Notes: generated from the sequence alone by a model not told the origin. Positions 1-8,250 are shown, counted from the stretch's first letter. The stretch: 64,000 nt of DNA from Mitsuaria chitosanitabida ATCC BAA-476 = NBRC 102408 (GCF_001598255.1 NZ_BCYP01000033.1:1-64000); one strand, 5' to 3'. A program made the numbers and translations.

Positions 1-821
1 ACCTCGACCACCACCGGCTCGCTGCGATGGCCGCTCTTGTCGGTCTGAACGACCGTGATCGAGTTGTTCCCCTCGGCGAGCTCGCTCGCTGGAACGCCTG
101 CGCCATGACCCTGGTGCCAGGTCTTGCCCCCGTCGAGGCTGTACTCCCATTCCGCATCCGGCGACACGCCGGAGATCGGCACTTGGCCCTGGCCGTTGAT
201 CGGAGCGCCACCCGAGTCAGGCACCTTGACCGGCGGCACTGGGGAATCGCCACCTGAGGAGGCGCCCGGCGCCTGGGGTGTCTGCGGTGTCTGCGGTGTT
301 TGAGGCATCTCGGCGTTCGGACTCGCCTTCGCGTCGCTTCCACCGCCTCCGCCGCCGGCCGCAGCGGCCACACCCACCACGCCCAGCGCGCCCAAGCCGA
401 CCGTCGTGAGACTGAGGCCGGACGCTGCCACGCTCGAAGCGCTCACCGATGTCGCGGTCGAGCTCGCGGCGCTGTCCACGACTGCAGCGGCATCGCCGCT
501 GGATGACGTCGACAGGGCGACCGCGCCTTCGCTGTCGTCGTTCTCGTTTGGTCGGGTCACCTTCGCTGTCGGCCCGTCCTGCATGGACGATTTCTCGACG
601 TCGTTCTCATGCGGTCGCTTCACGCCACGCCGAGTGGGATCGACGACGACACCGTTGATCTTGCGCGCCGACTCGGCGCCGGCTCCGGAGGACTTGCTCT
701 GGGACGGGGTGGATGCGTTCATGACGGCTCTCGCTTGGGATGGAAGGCCCGCAGTGTCGAAGTCCGCGTCGTCGCACTCCATGGCTTCGACAGGTCTGCC
801 GCTTGGGATCAACCTACTCAT
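1..821 (-). CDS. N-terminal part of a large adhesin-like surface protein (cut by window edge)
   Basis: The reading frame is open from an ATG at 821 to the left edge, so about 273 residues of a longer protein are visible. After a hydrophilic N-terminus comes a hydrophobic stretch (GLSLTTVGLGALGVVG) ending in a run of Gly, then a linker with TPQ repeats, then a segment containing VSPDAEWEYSLDGGKTW. That last pattern is typical of repeated Ig-like domains in giant type I-secreted adhesins of the BapA kind, where a glycine-rich hydrophobic element also follows the N-terminus. A GAGGGG stretch lies about 14 bases upstream of 821. In-frame ATGs at 782 and 722 are alternatives, and 722 has GAGAG about 5 bases upstream. 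The class call is by pattern only; the repeats, C-terminal secretion signal and any export genes lie outside the window. Confidence 0.6.
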   Translation of the reverse strand, partial: MSRLIPSGRPVEAMECDDADFDTAGLPSQARAVMNASTPSQSKSSGAGAESARKINGVVVDPTRRGVKRPHENDVEKSSMQDGPTAKVTRPNENDDSEGAVALSTSSSGDAAAVVDSAASSTATSVSASSVAASGLSLTTVGLGALGVVGVAAAAGGGGGGSDAKASPNAEMPQTPQTPQTPQAPGASSGGDSPVPPVKVPDSGGAPINGQGQVPISGVSPDAEWEYSLDGGKTWHQGHGAGVPASELAEGNNSITVVQTDKSGHRSEPVVVE

Positions 822-930
822 CTGAGCTACCGCAACCCCTCATTGCCGTAGTCCCGAACCTGCCGAGCACCGACGGGCATCCACCCGCACCGACCATTGC
901 CCTCCAATCTCCCAACCGCAGCCACCAAGC

Positions 931-957
931 AAAACGCCCCGCGCGAGGCGGGGCGTT
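931..957 (-). terminator. Rho-independent terminator of the S46 peptidase gene
   Basis: A perfect 10-bp stem (933-942 with 948-957, loop GCGAG) is followed on the minus strand by TTTT. It lies 34 bases past the stop codon of the peptidase gene. Confidence 0.85.
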
Positions 958-990
958 CAGGCGTCGAAACGCGTCAGGCGATCATCGCCC

Positions 991-3147
991 TCACAGCGCG
1001 TTCATCTCCTTGAGCAGACGGTCCGCCTTGTCGACGACCTTCATCTGCCACAGCATGTAGCGCGCATCCAGGCAGATGCTGCGGTTCATGTTGTCGTTGA
1101 AGTCCCAATCGGAGATCACCGCGTCCAGCGTGCCGTCGAACAGCAGGCCGACCAGCTCGCCATTGCCGTTCAGCACCGGCGAACCCGAGTTGCCGCCCGT
1201 CGTGTCCAGCGTGGCCAGGAAGTTCACCGGCACCGAGTCCAGCGCCTTCACGCCGTACTTGTCGAAGGTACGCGCCTTGATCGCGGCCAATTGCTCGGCA
1301 GGCGCGTTGAACTCGCCCTCGCCGGTGTGCTTGGCCACGATGCCGCGCAGCGTCGTGAACGCCGTCCAGGTCGTGCCGTCCACGCCCGGGTTGCGGCCCT
1401 TGACCTGACCGAAGGCCACGCGCAGCGTGCCGTTCGCGTCCGGATAGACGGCCTGGCCGCGGCTGGCCTTGAAGTCGATCTCGGCTTGCATCACGGTCGC
1501 GTAGGCCTGCTGCAGGCGGCCCGCCAGGGCCTTGTCGCGGTCCTCGCGCGCCACCTCGTCGGCGTGCAGCGCGACGGCGGCCTTCACCAGCGTGTCGGCG
1601 CTGCCTTCGAAGTCGGCGGCGTCACGCGCCAGCCAGGCGGTGCGCGTGGCCTTGTCGGTCAGCTTGGTGCCGGCGTACAGCGCCTCCACGCGGGCCGTGA
1701 CGGCCGCCGCATCCATGCCTGCGCTCACGCCCAGCGCCTTCAGGAAGGCGGGGTTGAGCTGGTCGGCCGGCTGCGCCAGGTACTGCGTCAGGAAGTGGGC
1801 CACGACCTTCTTCTCGGTCACCGCGTCGAAGCGGCGGTCCACCGTCTCCAGCGACTGCTTGCGGCGCAGCTGGTCACGGTCCTGGAAGCCGGACTTGCGC
1901 TCGGCGTCAGGCTTGCGGCGTTCCAGCGACTGCTCGTACAGCTCGGATGCGCTCTTGAGCAGCGTCGGCGTCGCGTACGACAGCAGGAACTCGCGGCGCG
2001 AGATGGCCTGGCGCTCGGCGATGACGCGCTCAGCCTCGGCCAGTGCCGGACCGTAGGCGGCGCGGCGCTTGGCATCAGCCTCGACCCAGGCCTTCATCTG
2101 CGCGTAGGCGGCCTGCTTGCGCGCCAGGATGTCGCTGCCGGTGTAGCTGGCGATCTGCCCCTGGTAGTTCTTGTAGTAGTTGTTCACGCCGGCCACGGTG
2201 TTGGCCAGCTGGATCTCGGCGTCGCGGCGGCCGGCGGTGGCCTCCTTGATCAGGGCGAGCTGCTCGCCCATGGTCTTCACGCGGGTGGGCAGGTCCGTCG
2301 AGAACGCGTAGTCCACTTCCTGGGGAAGGCGATGGCGGTTGGTGCGGCCCGGATAGCCGGCCACGGCCACGAAATCGCCTTCGTTCAGCGGCGAGCTCGC
2401 CAGCTTCAGGAAGTGCTGCGGCACGAAGGGCTTGTTGTCCTTGCTGAAGTCGGCCGGCTTGCCGTCCGGCCCCACGTAGGCGCGGTAGAAGCTGTAGTCG
2501 CCGGTGTGGCGCGGCCACATCCAGTTGTCGGTGTCGCCACCGAAGACGCCCACGCCCTCGGCCGGCGCATGCACCAGGCGGACGTCGCGGATCTCCAGCT
2601 GCTTGACCAGCTGGAACATCAGGCCCCCGTAGTACGAGCCGACGGAGCAGCGGTGGCCCGCGTCCTTCTCGCACGCGGCGACCTGCGCCTTCTGGTTGGC
2701 CTCGATCGCCTCGTAGCGGGCCTTGCCCTGCAGCGCGGCGGTCTTCTTGTCGATGATCTTGTCGGTGACGTCGGACAACGCGACGGTCACCAGGATGCGG
2801 CTGCCCGGCGCGGCCGGCAGCTCGTCCGCCAGCGAGGCGGCCAGGAAGCCGTTCTTCAGCAGGTCCTTCTGCGGCGTCGAGTTGTACTGGATGCTGCCGA
2901 AGGCGCAGTGGTGGTTGGTCACCACCAGGCCCTGCGGCGACACGAACGACGCCGTGCAGCCGCCCAGGCTGACCACCGCGCCCATCGGGTAGCCCAGCGG
3001 CTGCGACAGGCGCGCCGGGTCGAACTTCAGGCCCGCGGACTTCATGTCCTTGGCCACCAGCGGCAGCTGCTGCGGCATCCACATGCCTTCGTGCGCCTGC
3101 GCGCCGGACGCGGCCAGGGCCATCGCGGCCCACATCAGTCGTTTCAT
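991..3147 (-). CDS. Secreted S46 family dipeptidyl-peptidase (DPP7-like)
   Basis: The 718-residue product has a signal peptide (MKRLMWAAMALAASGAQA) and the S46 serine-peptidase signatures: the catalytic His region TNHHCAFGS (His pair at 79-80), the Asp region DTDNWMWPRHTGDYSF, and the Ser region GGNSGSP with Ser654 as nucleophile. S46 enzymes remove dipeptides from peptide N-termini in the periplasm or outside the cell. The residue 18 after the catalytic Ser is Gly672. In characterised members Gly here goes with DPP7 specificity (hydrophobic P1) and Arg with DPP11 (acidic P1), so DPP7 type is inferred. Length matches the family. The start at 3147 has AGGAG about 9 bases upstream and gives a clean signal peptide; the open frame continues upstream to 3564 but that part is out of character. 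Monocistronic, with its own terminator. Confidence 0.93.
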   Translation of the reverse strand: MKRLMWAAMALAASGAQAHEGMWMPQQLPLVAKDMKSAGLKFDPARLSQPLGYPMGAVVSLGGCTASFVSPQGLVVTNHHCAFGSIQYNSTPQKDLLKNGFLAASLADELPAAPGSRILVTVALSDVTDKIIDKKTAALQGKARYEAIEANQKAQVAACEKDAGHRCSVGSYYGGLMFQLVKQLEIRDVRLVHAPAEGVGVFGGDTDNWMWPRHTGDYSFYRAYVGPDGKPADFSKDNKPFVPQHFLKLASSPLNEGDFVAVAGYPGRTNRHRLPQEVDYAFSTDLPTRVKTMGEQLALIKEATAGRRDAEIQLANTVAGVNNYYKNYQGQIASYTGSDILARKQAAYAQMKAWVEADAKRRAAYGPALAEAERVIAERQAISRREFLLSYATPTLLKSASELYEQSLERRKPDAERKSGFQDRDQLRRKQSLETVDRRFDAVTEKKVVAHFLTQYLAQPADQLNPAFLKALGVSAGMDAAAVTARVEALYAGTKLTDKATRTAWLARDAADFEGSADTLVKAAVALHADEVAREDRDKALAGRLQQAYATVMQAEIDFKASRGQAVYPDANGTLRVAFGQVKGRNPGVDGTTWTAFTTLRGIVAKHTGEGEFNAPAEQLAAIKARTFDKYGVKALDSVPVNFLATLDTTGGNSGSPVLNGNGELVGLLFDGTLDAVISDWDFNDNMNRSICLDARYMLWQMKVVDKADRLLKEMNAL

Positions 3148-3342
3148 GAGAAGGACTCCTGTCCCATCCAAAAGTTGAAGGGCGGAACCATACACGAGCG
3201 ACAAGCCCCTCTCCCATGTCGATCGGCACCCGCACATTCCCGGGGTTGCCGCTCGGATTTCCAAGAACGTGGGAGAGGTTTTTTCTGACCCGAAACTTAC
3301 AATCGGGTTTTCCCTCGGTTCCCGCCGTCCCGGAGCCCCGCC

Positions 3343-3606
3343 ATGACCTTGAACGAACTCAGCCAGGTGAAGCGCTGGATGGTGATGCACAGCGCACGCC
3401 ACCCGATCGAACTGGCGGTCTGGAACCTCGTGCTGACGATCTGGATGCTGGGCTTCATGGGCGTGCCGGGCGCCCTGCTGACCCAGGCCTGGCTGGCGCT
3501 GCCGCTGTGCCTGCTGGCCTGGCTGCTGCCCATGGCCTACACCGGGAGCCGTCGCCGCCTGCACCGCGCGGGACGCCTGCGTTGCGACTGGCTCACCGCC
3601 CTGTGA
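3343..3606 (+). CDS. Small conserved-type membrane protein, function unknown
   Basis: This 87-residue protein has a short amphipathic N-terminus (MTLNELSQVKRWMVMHSARH) and two hydrophobic segments at about residues 25-42 and 48-65, then a basic tail rich in Arg, so both ends are probably cytoplasmic. It is not recognised beyond that. It is divergent from the S46 peptidase gene. A good -10 hexamer (TACAAT, 3298-3303) lies 40 bases upstream of the start, without a clear -35. Coding character is normal for the genome and no overlapping gene competes for the space, so it is probably real. Confidence 0.65.
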   Translation: MTLNELSQVKRWMVMHSARHPIELAVWNLVLTIWMLGFMGVPGALLTQAWLALPLCLLAWLLPMAYTGSRRRLHRAGRLRCDWLTAL

Positions 3607-3681
3607 TCGCTCCGTGATCGCCGGCTGAGCGATCTCCGGTCCGAACGGCGCCCGTCCGGCGCCCGCGGTCGCTTCATCGGC

Positions 3682-3710
3682 TTGACACCATCGTCACTTC
3701 TGACGATGAT
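3682..3710 (+). promoter_or_regulatory. Sigma70-type promoter of the methyltransferase-glycosylase operon
   Basis: A perfect -35 hexamer TTGACA (3682-3687) is followed after 17 bases by GATGAT (3705-3710, 4 of 6 matches to TATAAT). The predicted transcription start falls at about 3717-3718, on the A of the ATG used by the methyltransferase, so the message may lack a leader. No Shine-Dalgarno sequence is seen before that ATG. Confidence 0.6.
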
Positions 3711-3717
3711 TCGGCGC

Positions 3718-4410
3718 ATGAAGTATCCAGGTGGCAAAGGCAAGACGTTCCAGCACGTCATCAACCTGATGCCTCCGCACCGGGTGTACATCGAAACCCA
3801 CGTCGGCGGCGGCGCGGTCCTGCGCCACAAGCTGCCGGCCGAGCGTTCCATCGCCATCGATGCCGACGAACGGGTGATCCAGCGCTGGCGCTCAGGCGAG
3901 ATCGAGGTCCCGCCCGGCGTCGAGCTGGTGTGCGCCCGCGCGGAGGATTTCCTCGCGCGCTACGCGTTCCAGGGGGACGAGCTGGTCTACGCGGACCCGC
4001 CGTATCACCCGGAGACGCGCCGGCAGCGGCGCATCTACCGGCATGAATACGACGCCGCGGACCACGCGGCGTTGTTGTCTGTGCTGGTGACCTTGCCCTG
4101 CAAGGTGATCCTGTCCGGCTACGCGCATCCGCTCTACGACGAGATGCTGCCCGGCTGGCGGACCCGCGAGTTCCAGGCCAAGACGCAGGTCGACGTCCGG
4201 ACCGAGACGCTGTGGTTCAACTTCGAGCCGCCCGCGGTGCTTCATGACCCTCGCCATCGCGGCGACAACTTCCGCGATCGTCAAACCCTGAAACGGCGCC
4301 TCGAGCGCCTGCAAGAACGTGTCCACGCCATGGACCCCGTCGAACGCGCCGCGTTCGCGCAATGGCTGCACACCGCTTATCCAGCCGCTCTCCGGAGCGT
4401 CGCCCCATGA
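3718..4410 (+). CDS. D12-class N6-adenine DNA methyltransferase
   Basis: The 230-residue product transfers a methyl group from S-adenosylmethionine to adenine N6 in DNA. The N-terminal MKYPGGKGK is the D12/Dam-type SAM-binding start, ETHVGGGAVL (about 28-37) is motif I, and YADPPY with Asp93 is catalytic motif IV. No large target-recognition domain is obvious between them, so the specificity is unclear. The frame opens further upstream (ATG at 3706), but family alignment starts at YPGGK and the promoter points to the ATG at 3718. Its stop overlaps the start of the downstream DNA glycosylase by ATGA, so the two are translated together. No cognate restriction endonuclease gene is adjacent. Orphan methylase, phage-derived gene, or half of a modification/excision pair are the alternatives. 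Confidence 0.9.
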   Translation: MKYPGGKGKTFQHVINLMPPHRVYIETHVGGGAVLRHKLPAERSIAIDADERVIQRWRSGEIEVPPGVELVCARAEDFLARYAFQGDELVYADPPYHPETRRQRRIYRHEYDAADHAALLSVLVTLPCKVILSGYAHPLYDEMLPGWRTREFQAKTQVDVRTETLWFNFEPPAVLHDPRHRGDNFRDRQTLKRRLERLQERVHAMDPVERAAFAQWLHTAYPAALRSVAP

Positions 4411-5237
4411 CCCAGACCGTTGCCATCGTCGCGCGCGCAGGTTCCCTGCAGCGCGAACTCCCGAATCCTGACCAGACCCTGCTGACCGGTGTGCGCTGGG
4501 GCGCGCTCGACGAATTCCCCACCCCCGCCTACTGGACCCGGCTGGCGCTGGCGCACCGCCTGGACGCGGCGCCGCCCGCGGCCTCGGGCCGCTCGCTGGC
4601 CGAGGAGGTCGGCGCCTCGCTGCTGGGCGGTCCCGGCATCCCCGTCGCGCTGGGCGAGGCCGCCTTCACCCGCGTGCGCGAGCGCGGCGCCTTCGTGCAG
4701 CCGGGCATGTGCGAGATCACGCTGGCCGGCTGGCTGAGCGAGCCGCTGGAGGTCAACGGCAAGACGCTGAACTTCCGCTTCGCCGAGCAGAAGGCCCGCC
4801 ACCTGGCCGCGGTGATGCCCGCGCTGCTGTCGGCTCCGGACTTCGCGGCCGGCTACGAGGTGCGCAACTGGCTGATGGCGCTCCCCGGGGTGGGCCCGAA
4901 GACGGCCTCGACCATCGTGCGCAGCTGGTCCGCGGCCGAGGATGTCGCCCTGCTGGACGCGCATGTGCTGCGCGTGGGCCAGGTGATCGGGCTGTTCTCG
5001 CGCAAGCTGACCGTGGAGCGGCATTACCTCGAGGTCGAGTCGCGCTTCCTGAAGCTGTGCGCCGCGATGGACCTGCGGCCGTCGGAGCTGGAGGCGGTGA
5101 TCGCGCGCGAGATGAGCGCCTCGCCGGAGACGGTGCGCTTCCTGGCCGACCACCTGAAGGCGACCGAGACCGCCGCCCAGCCGGCCGCGCGCCGCATGCG
5201 CGAGCCGGAACAGATCGCGCTGGTCTTCACGGCCTGA
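4407..5237 (+). CDS. HhH-GPD DNA glycosylase/lyase, OGG1-like
   Basis: This 276-residue protein carries a helix-hairpin-helix (LPGVGPKTAS) followed by LLDAHV. The catalytic Lys165 and Asp184 are 19 residues apart, the same spacing as Lys249 and Asp268 of human OGG1, so a bifunctional base-excising glycosylase with AP-lyase activity is likely. The natural substrate need not be 8-oxoguanine; the first 150 residues show no familiar subdomain. The ATG at 4407 overlaps the methyltransferase stop (ATGA), which argues for translational coupling and a shared function; an upstream in-frame start at 4362 lies inside the methyltransferase gene and is less likely. The next gene is convergent with only 30 bases between. 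The fold and catalytic pair are well supported; the substrate is unknown. Confidence 0.85.
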   Translation: MTQTVAIVARAGSLQRELPNPDQTLLTGVRWGALDEFPTPAYWTRLALAHRLDAAPPAASGRSLAEEVGASLLGGPGIPVALGEAAFTRVRERGAFVQPGMCEITLAGWLSEPLEVNGKTLNFRFAEQKARHLAAVMPALLSAPDFAAGYEVRNWLMALPGVGPKTASTIVRSWSAAEDVALLDAHVLRVGQVIGLFSRKLTVERHYLEVESRFLKLCAAMDLRPSELEAVIAREMSASPETVRFLADHLKATETAAQPAARRMREPEQIALVFTA

Positions 5238-5267
5238 TCACCCGCCGGCGCGGTCGCCCCTCGCCGA

Positions 5268-6818
5268 TCAACCCGCGAGCCGGAAGCGCGCCACCACCTG
5301 CGCCAGCTGAGCCGCCTGCGATTGCAGCGCCTCGGCCGCGGCGGCGGATTCCTCGACCAGCGCGGCGTTCTGCTGCGTCATGCCGTCGAGCTGCGACACG
5401 GCGGCGTTGACCTCGGACAGGCTCTGGGTCTGCCCGCCGGCGGTGGCGGCGATGTCGCGGATCAGGCGGCTGACCTGGTTCACCGCCTCGACCACCTGCT
5501 CCATGGTCGCGCCCGCGTCGCCGACGACGCGGCTGCCGTTCTCCACCTGCTCGACCGAGGCCGCGATCAGGGTCTTGATCTCCTTGGCCGCCTCGGCGCT
5601 GCGCTGCGCCAGCGAGCGCACCTCCGACGCCACCACCGCGAAGCCACGGCCCTGCTCGCCCGCGCGCGCCGCCTCCACGGCCGCGTTGAGGGCGAGGATG
5701 TTGGTCTGGAAGGCGATGCCGTCGATCACGCCGATGATGTCGCCGATCCGGCGCGAGGACTGCTGGATGCCAGCCATCGTCGTGACGACGCGGCCCACCA
5801 TGTCGCCGCCGCGGCTGGCCACGCCGGCCGCGTCCTGCGCGAGACGGCTGGCGGCGTCGGCGCTGCTGGAGCTCTGCCGCGCGGCGTCGGTCAGCTGGTG
5901 CATGGCCGCGGAGGTCTCCTCCAGGTTGGAGGCCGCCTGCTCGGTGCGCGACGACAGGTCGCTGCTGCCGGTGGCCACCTCTCGGCTGGCCTCGGCGATG
6001 TGGTCGGCGCTCGCGCGGACCGTGGACATCGAGGCATGCAGCGCGTCGCGCATCTTGCCCAGCGCCCGCAGCAGATCCCCGAGTTCATCGGCCCGCGCGG
6101 CCGCGGTGACGTCGCGCAGATCGCCGTCGGCGATGCGGCCGGCGGTCTCGGCCGCGACCCGCAGCGGATGCGTGAGCGAGCGCGTCAGCAGCCAGCCCAC
6201 CACCGCGCCGAGCAGCGTCGCCACGCCCACCAGCGACCAGATCGCCGTGAGCACGACGCGGTAGTCGCTGTTCGCCTGCGCGTGCGCCGCCACCGCGCCC
6301 TCGCCGTTGATGCCCACCAGCGCCGCCAGGCTGTCCGTCGCCCCCCGGAAGGCCGTGCGCGAGTCCCCGCGCAGGATGCCCACCGCCTCGTCGCGTCGCC
6401 CCTGGGTGAAAGCGGCGACATAGCGGTCCTGCGCCCGGTGATAGGTGTCGAGCTGACGCCGCAGCGTGTCGAAGGCCTGGCGCTCGCGCTCGCTCGCGAC
6501 CAGACCGTCGTAGTCCTGGAGCAATCGCGGGAGCACCGTCCACTGCTGCACGAGGCGGGCGGCCTCGTCGGCGACCGCCTTGGCGTCGCCACCGACCAGC
6601 ATCTGGAGCTCGGCGCGCCGCATCTGGTTCATGGATTCGCCGATCTGGCCGAGTTTCTGCGTGCTCGGCAACCAGTTGTCGGCCAGGTCGTCGACCTTGG
6701 CCTGCACCTGCGAGACGCGGCTGGCGCAGAAGGCGCCCATGGCCAGCATCAGCAGGACCAGCAGCGCGAAGCCCAGACCGAGCCTCACGCCGACCTTCAA
6801 GTCGGACAGCAGTCGCAT
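5268..6818 (-). CDS. Methyl-accepting chemotaxis protein
   Basis: A 516-residue inner-membrane chemoreceptor that signals to CheA/CheW. TM1 is at about residues 8-30, a periplasmic helical sensor of about 155 residues follows (four-helix-bundle type, no Cache fold evident), TM2 is at about 190-212, then a HAMP linker and the signalling domain. The highly conserved hairpin tip ([20 protein letters not shown]) is intact. There is no C-terminal NWETF-like CheR tether; the protein ends ARFRLAG. The start has GGGGAGG 6 bases upstream. No sigma28 promoter was recognised. The ligand cannot be deduced. Convergent with the glycosylase gene. Confidence 0.95.
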   Translation of the reverse strand: MRLLSDLKVGVRLGLGFALLVLLMLAMGAFCASRVSQVQAKVDDLADNWLPSTQKLGQIGESMNQMRRAELQMLVGGDAKAVADEAARLVQQWTVLPRLLQDYDGLVASERERQAFDTLRRQLDTYHRAQDRYVAAFTQGRRDEAVGILRGDSRTAFRGATDSLAALVGINGEGAVAAHAQANSDYRVVLTAIWSLVGVATLLGAVVGWLLTRSLTHPLRVAAETAGRIADGDLRDVTAAARADELGDLLRALGKMRDALHASMSTVRASADHIAEASREVATGSSDLSSRTEQAASNLEETSAAMHQLTDAARQSSSSADAASRLAQDAAGVASRGGDMVGRVVTTMAGIQQSSRRIGDIIGVIDGIAFQTNILALNAAVEAARAGEQGRGFAVVASEVRSLAQRSAEAAKEIKTLIAASVEQVENGSRVVGDAGATMEQVVEAVNQVSRLIRDIAATAGGQTQSLSEVNAAVSQLDGMTQQNAALVEESAAAAEALQSQAAQLAQVVARFRLAG

Positions 6819-6960
6819 GGCAGCCTCCCCGCGGCGCCATCCCGGCGCCCGCCACGCAAGCTATCACGGCGCCATCGACCCGTCATGGCCCCGGCGTGAG
6901 GGACAGCAAGGACCTCGCGAGTGCCGCCAAGGCCGAGGCCGACACCAACATGAGCGTGAG

Positions 6961-7073
6961 CGCCAATGCCAATGCCAATGCCAATGCCAATGCCGGTGCC
7001 GGTGCCGATGCCGATGCCGATGCCGATGCCAGAGGCGGTGACAGTACCAGTACCAGTACCAGTGCCGGTGCCG
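6961..7073. repeat. Hexanucleotide tandem repeat tract
   Basis: About five GCCAAT units, two GCCGGT, four GCCGAT, a break, then ACCAGT and GCCGGT units fill this stretch. It lies in the 293-base interval between the chemoreceptor start (6818) and the end of the small exported-protein gene (7112), about 140-255 bases upstream of the chemoreceptor. Both strands are open for a while in several frames (Ala-Asn/Ala-Asp or Met-Pro repeats), but no start, ribosome site or domain supports a gene. Nothing else was seen in the interval besides the chemoreceptor ribosome-binding site. Confidence 0.8.
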
Positions 7074-7111
7074 GCGTCAGAGCCGGGACGCCGCTCTTGC
7101 AGTGGCGACGC

Positions 7112-7750
7112 TCACGGCATGCGCGAGGTCGGGCTCTTGGCGGCCGTCCCCGCGGCGCCCTCGCGCGTGGCGGAGGCGACCGGGCGGCGCTGCCGGGCGG
7201 CGGCGATCGCGCGATCCAGGGCGGACTGCTCCGCGTCGATGTCCTTCAGCCAGCCCGCATAGGCCGGCCCGGCGTAGATGCGCTTCACGTCGGTGATCAG
7301 CTGCTGCGCCCGGGTCGTGCAGCCGGTGACGCGGTAGGCGCGGATGATCTCGACCAGGCCGTCCAGGATCGCGCCGTTGAGCTCGTCCAGCACGTCCATC
7401 GCCGCCTCGCGGTCCGACGGATCGCCTTGCGGCGACCAGGCCTGGTCGAGGTAGGCGCGCGCGTCGTCGTCGACCGGACGCAGGCTGTCGATGGCGCGCT
7501 CCAGCGAGGGGGCGGCGCAGTCGGCGCGGCCCCCCGCCGCGCCCTTGACGTAGCTGGCGGCGCTGGCCTTGACCTTGTCGAAGACGGCGCCGGCCCGGTC
7601 GATCGCCGCCTGGGCGCGCTGGTTGGCCTCGTTGGAGGAGAAGCCGCTGAGATCGTCGTCGGCGAACTGCGGCAAGGGCGTGGCGCCTGCCGGCAGGCCG
7701 CAGGCCATCAGACCGGCGACGCTGAGGAGCGCGAGGACGCGACGCATCAT
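7112..7750 (-). CDS. Exported protein of unknown function
   Basis: A 212-residue product beginning MMRRVLALLSVAGLMACG: either a lipoprotein signal (LMAC, Cys at about 17) or a cleavable signal peptide ending ATA-like after PAGAT. The mature part is alpha-helical and Ala/Asp-rich with two further Cys residues (RADCAAPS and RVTGCTTR) that could form a disulfide in the periplasm. No domain is recognised. Its ATG overlaps the stop of the upstream gene by ATGA, so the two small exported proteins form a coupled operon. Downstream lies the hexanucleotide repeat tract. Confidence 0.75.
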   Translation of the reverse strand: MMRRVLALLSVAGLMACGLPAGATPLPQFADDDLSGFSSNEANQRAQAAIDRAGAVFDKVKASAASYVKGAAGGRADCAAPSLERAIDSLRPVDDDARAYLDQAWSPQGDPSDREAAMDVLDELNGAILDGLVEIIRAYRVTGCTTRAQQLITDVKRIYAGPAYAGWLKDIDAEQSALDRAIAAARQRRPVASATREGAAGTAAKSPTSRMP

Positions 7751-8196
7751 TGGGCGTCCCGCGGCTGGGTGCCGGCGGCTCCGGTATGGGGATTCACGTT
7801 GCCCAAGGTGCTGTAGTTGTTGTTGCGGGTGGCGTCGGGATTCGTCGCGTAGTGCGACGCGACGAAGCCGCCATCGCGGCGGTAGTGGGAGGCGACGAGA
7901 TGCTCCGAGGTCGCGCTGGGCCGTTGGGCCCGGGCGAAGGCGCCGGTCGAGCGGTGGACGCTGCGGAAGCCGCTGTGCGGATGGGTGCCGGAACGCGTCC
8001 GGTCCCGGGTCGGGGCCCCGCCCAGGTCGGCCCGCTCGGCGCGGTGCCCGCTGGCGTGCGGCGCGCCCAGGTGGGAGGCATGGCCGGCATGTCCGCCGCC
8101 ATGGCCCCCGCCGCCGCCCCGCGCCATCGCCTGCGCGCCGCACAGGCTCAGCAGCAGCGCGATTCCCGCGCATCGGATTTTCCCGGCCGTCTTCAT
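7747..8196 (-). CDS. Small exported Gly/His-rich protein
   Basis: A 149-residue product with a signal peptide (MKTAGKIRCAGIALLLSLCGAQAMA), then a stretch rich in Gly and His (GGGGGHGGGHAGHASH) that could bind metal ions, then an Arg/Ser/His-rich middle. The C-terminal 45 residues look like a small conserved unit, YRRDGGFVASHYATNPDATR followed by NNNYSTLGNVNPHTG, of a kind often seen in short exported proteins of unknown role. First gene of a two-gene operon; its stop overlaps the next start. Function unknown; metal binding is only suggested by composition. Confidence 0.72.
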   Translation of the reverse strand: MKTAGKIRCAGIALLLSLCGAQAMARGGGGGHGGGHAGHASHLGAPHASGHRAERADLGGAPTRDRTRSGTHPHSGFRSVHRSTGAFARAQRPSATSEHLVASHYRRDGGFVASHYATNPDATRNNNYSTLGNVNPHTGAAGTQPRDAQ

Positions 8197-8250
8197 CGGT
8201 CCACCCCTCTACCTCATCGGTCTGTCAGGACCGGCGGCAACTGTAGCCGG

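Noticed and set aside
1291-3288. Long plus-strand open frame (665 codons) opposite the S46 peptidase
   Set aside because: It is the antisense shadow of a well-supported gene in high-GC DNA; the translation is Arg/Gly/Val/His-rich without domain or signal.
991-3564. S46 peptidase start at 3564
   Set aside because: The extra residues overlap the divergent small gene and would bury the signal peptide; 3147 has a good ribosome site.
6896-7816. Open frame through the hexanucleotide tract (Ala-Asn and Ala-Asp repeats)
   Set aside because: It continues antisense through another gene, and has no ribosome site or recognisable domain; open only because the repeat contains no stops.
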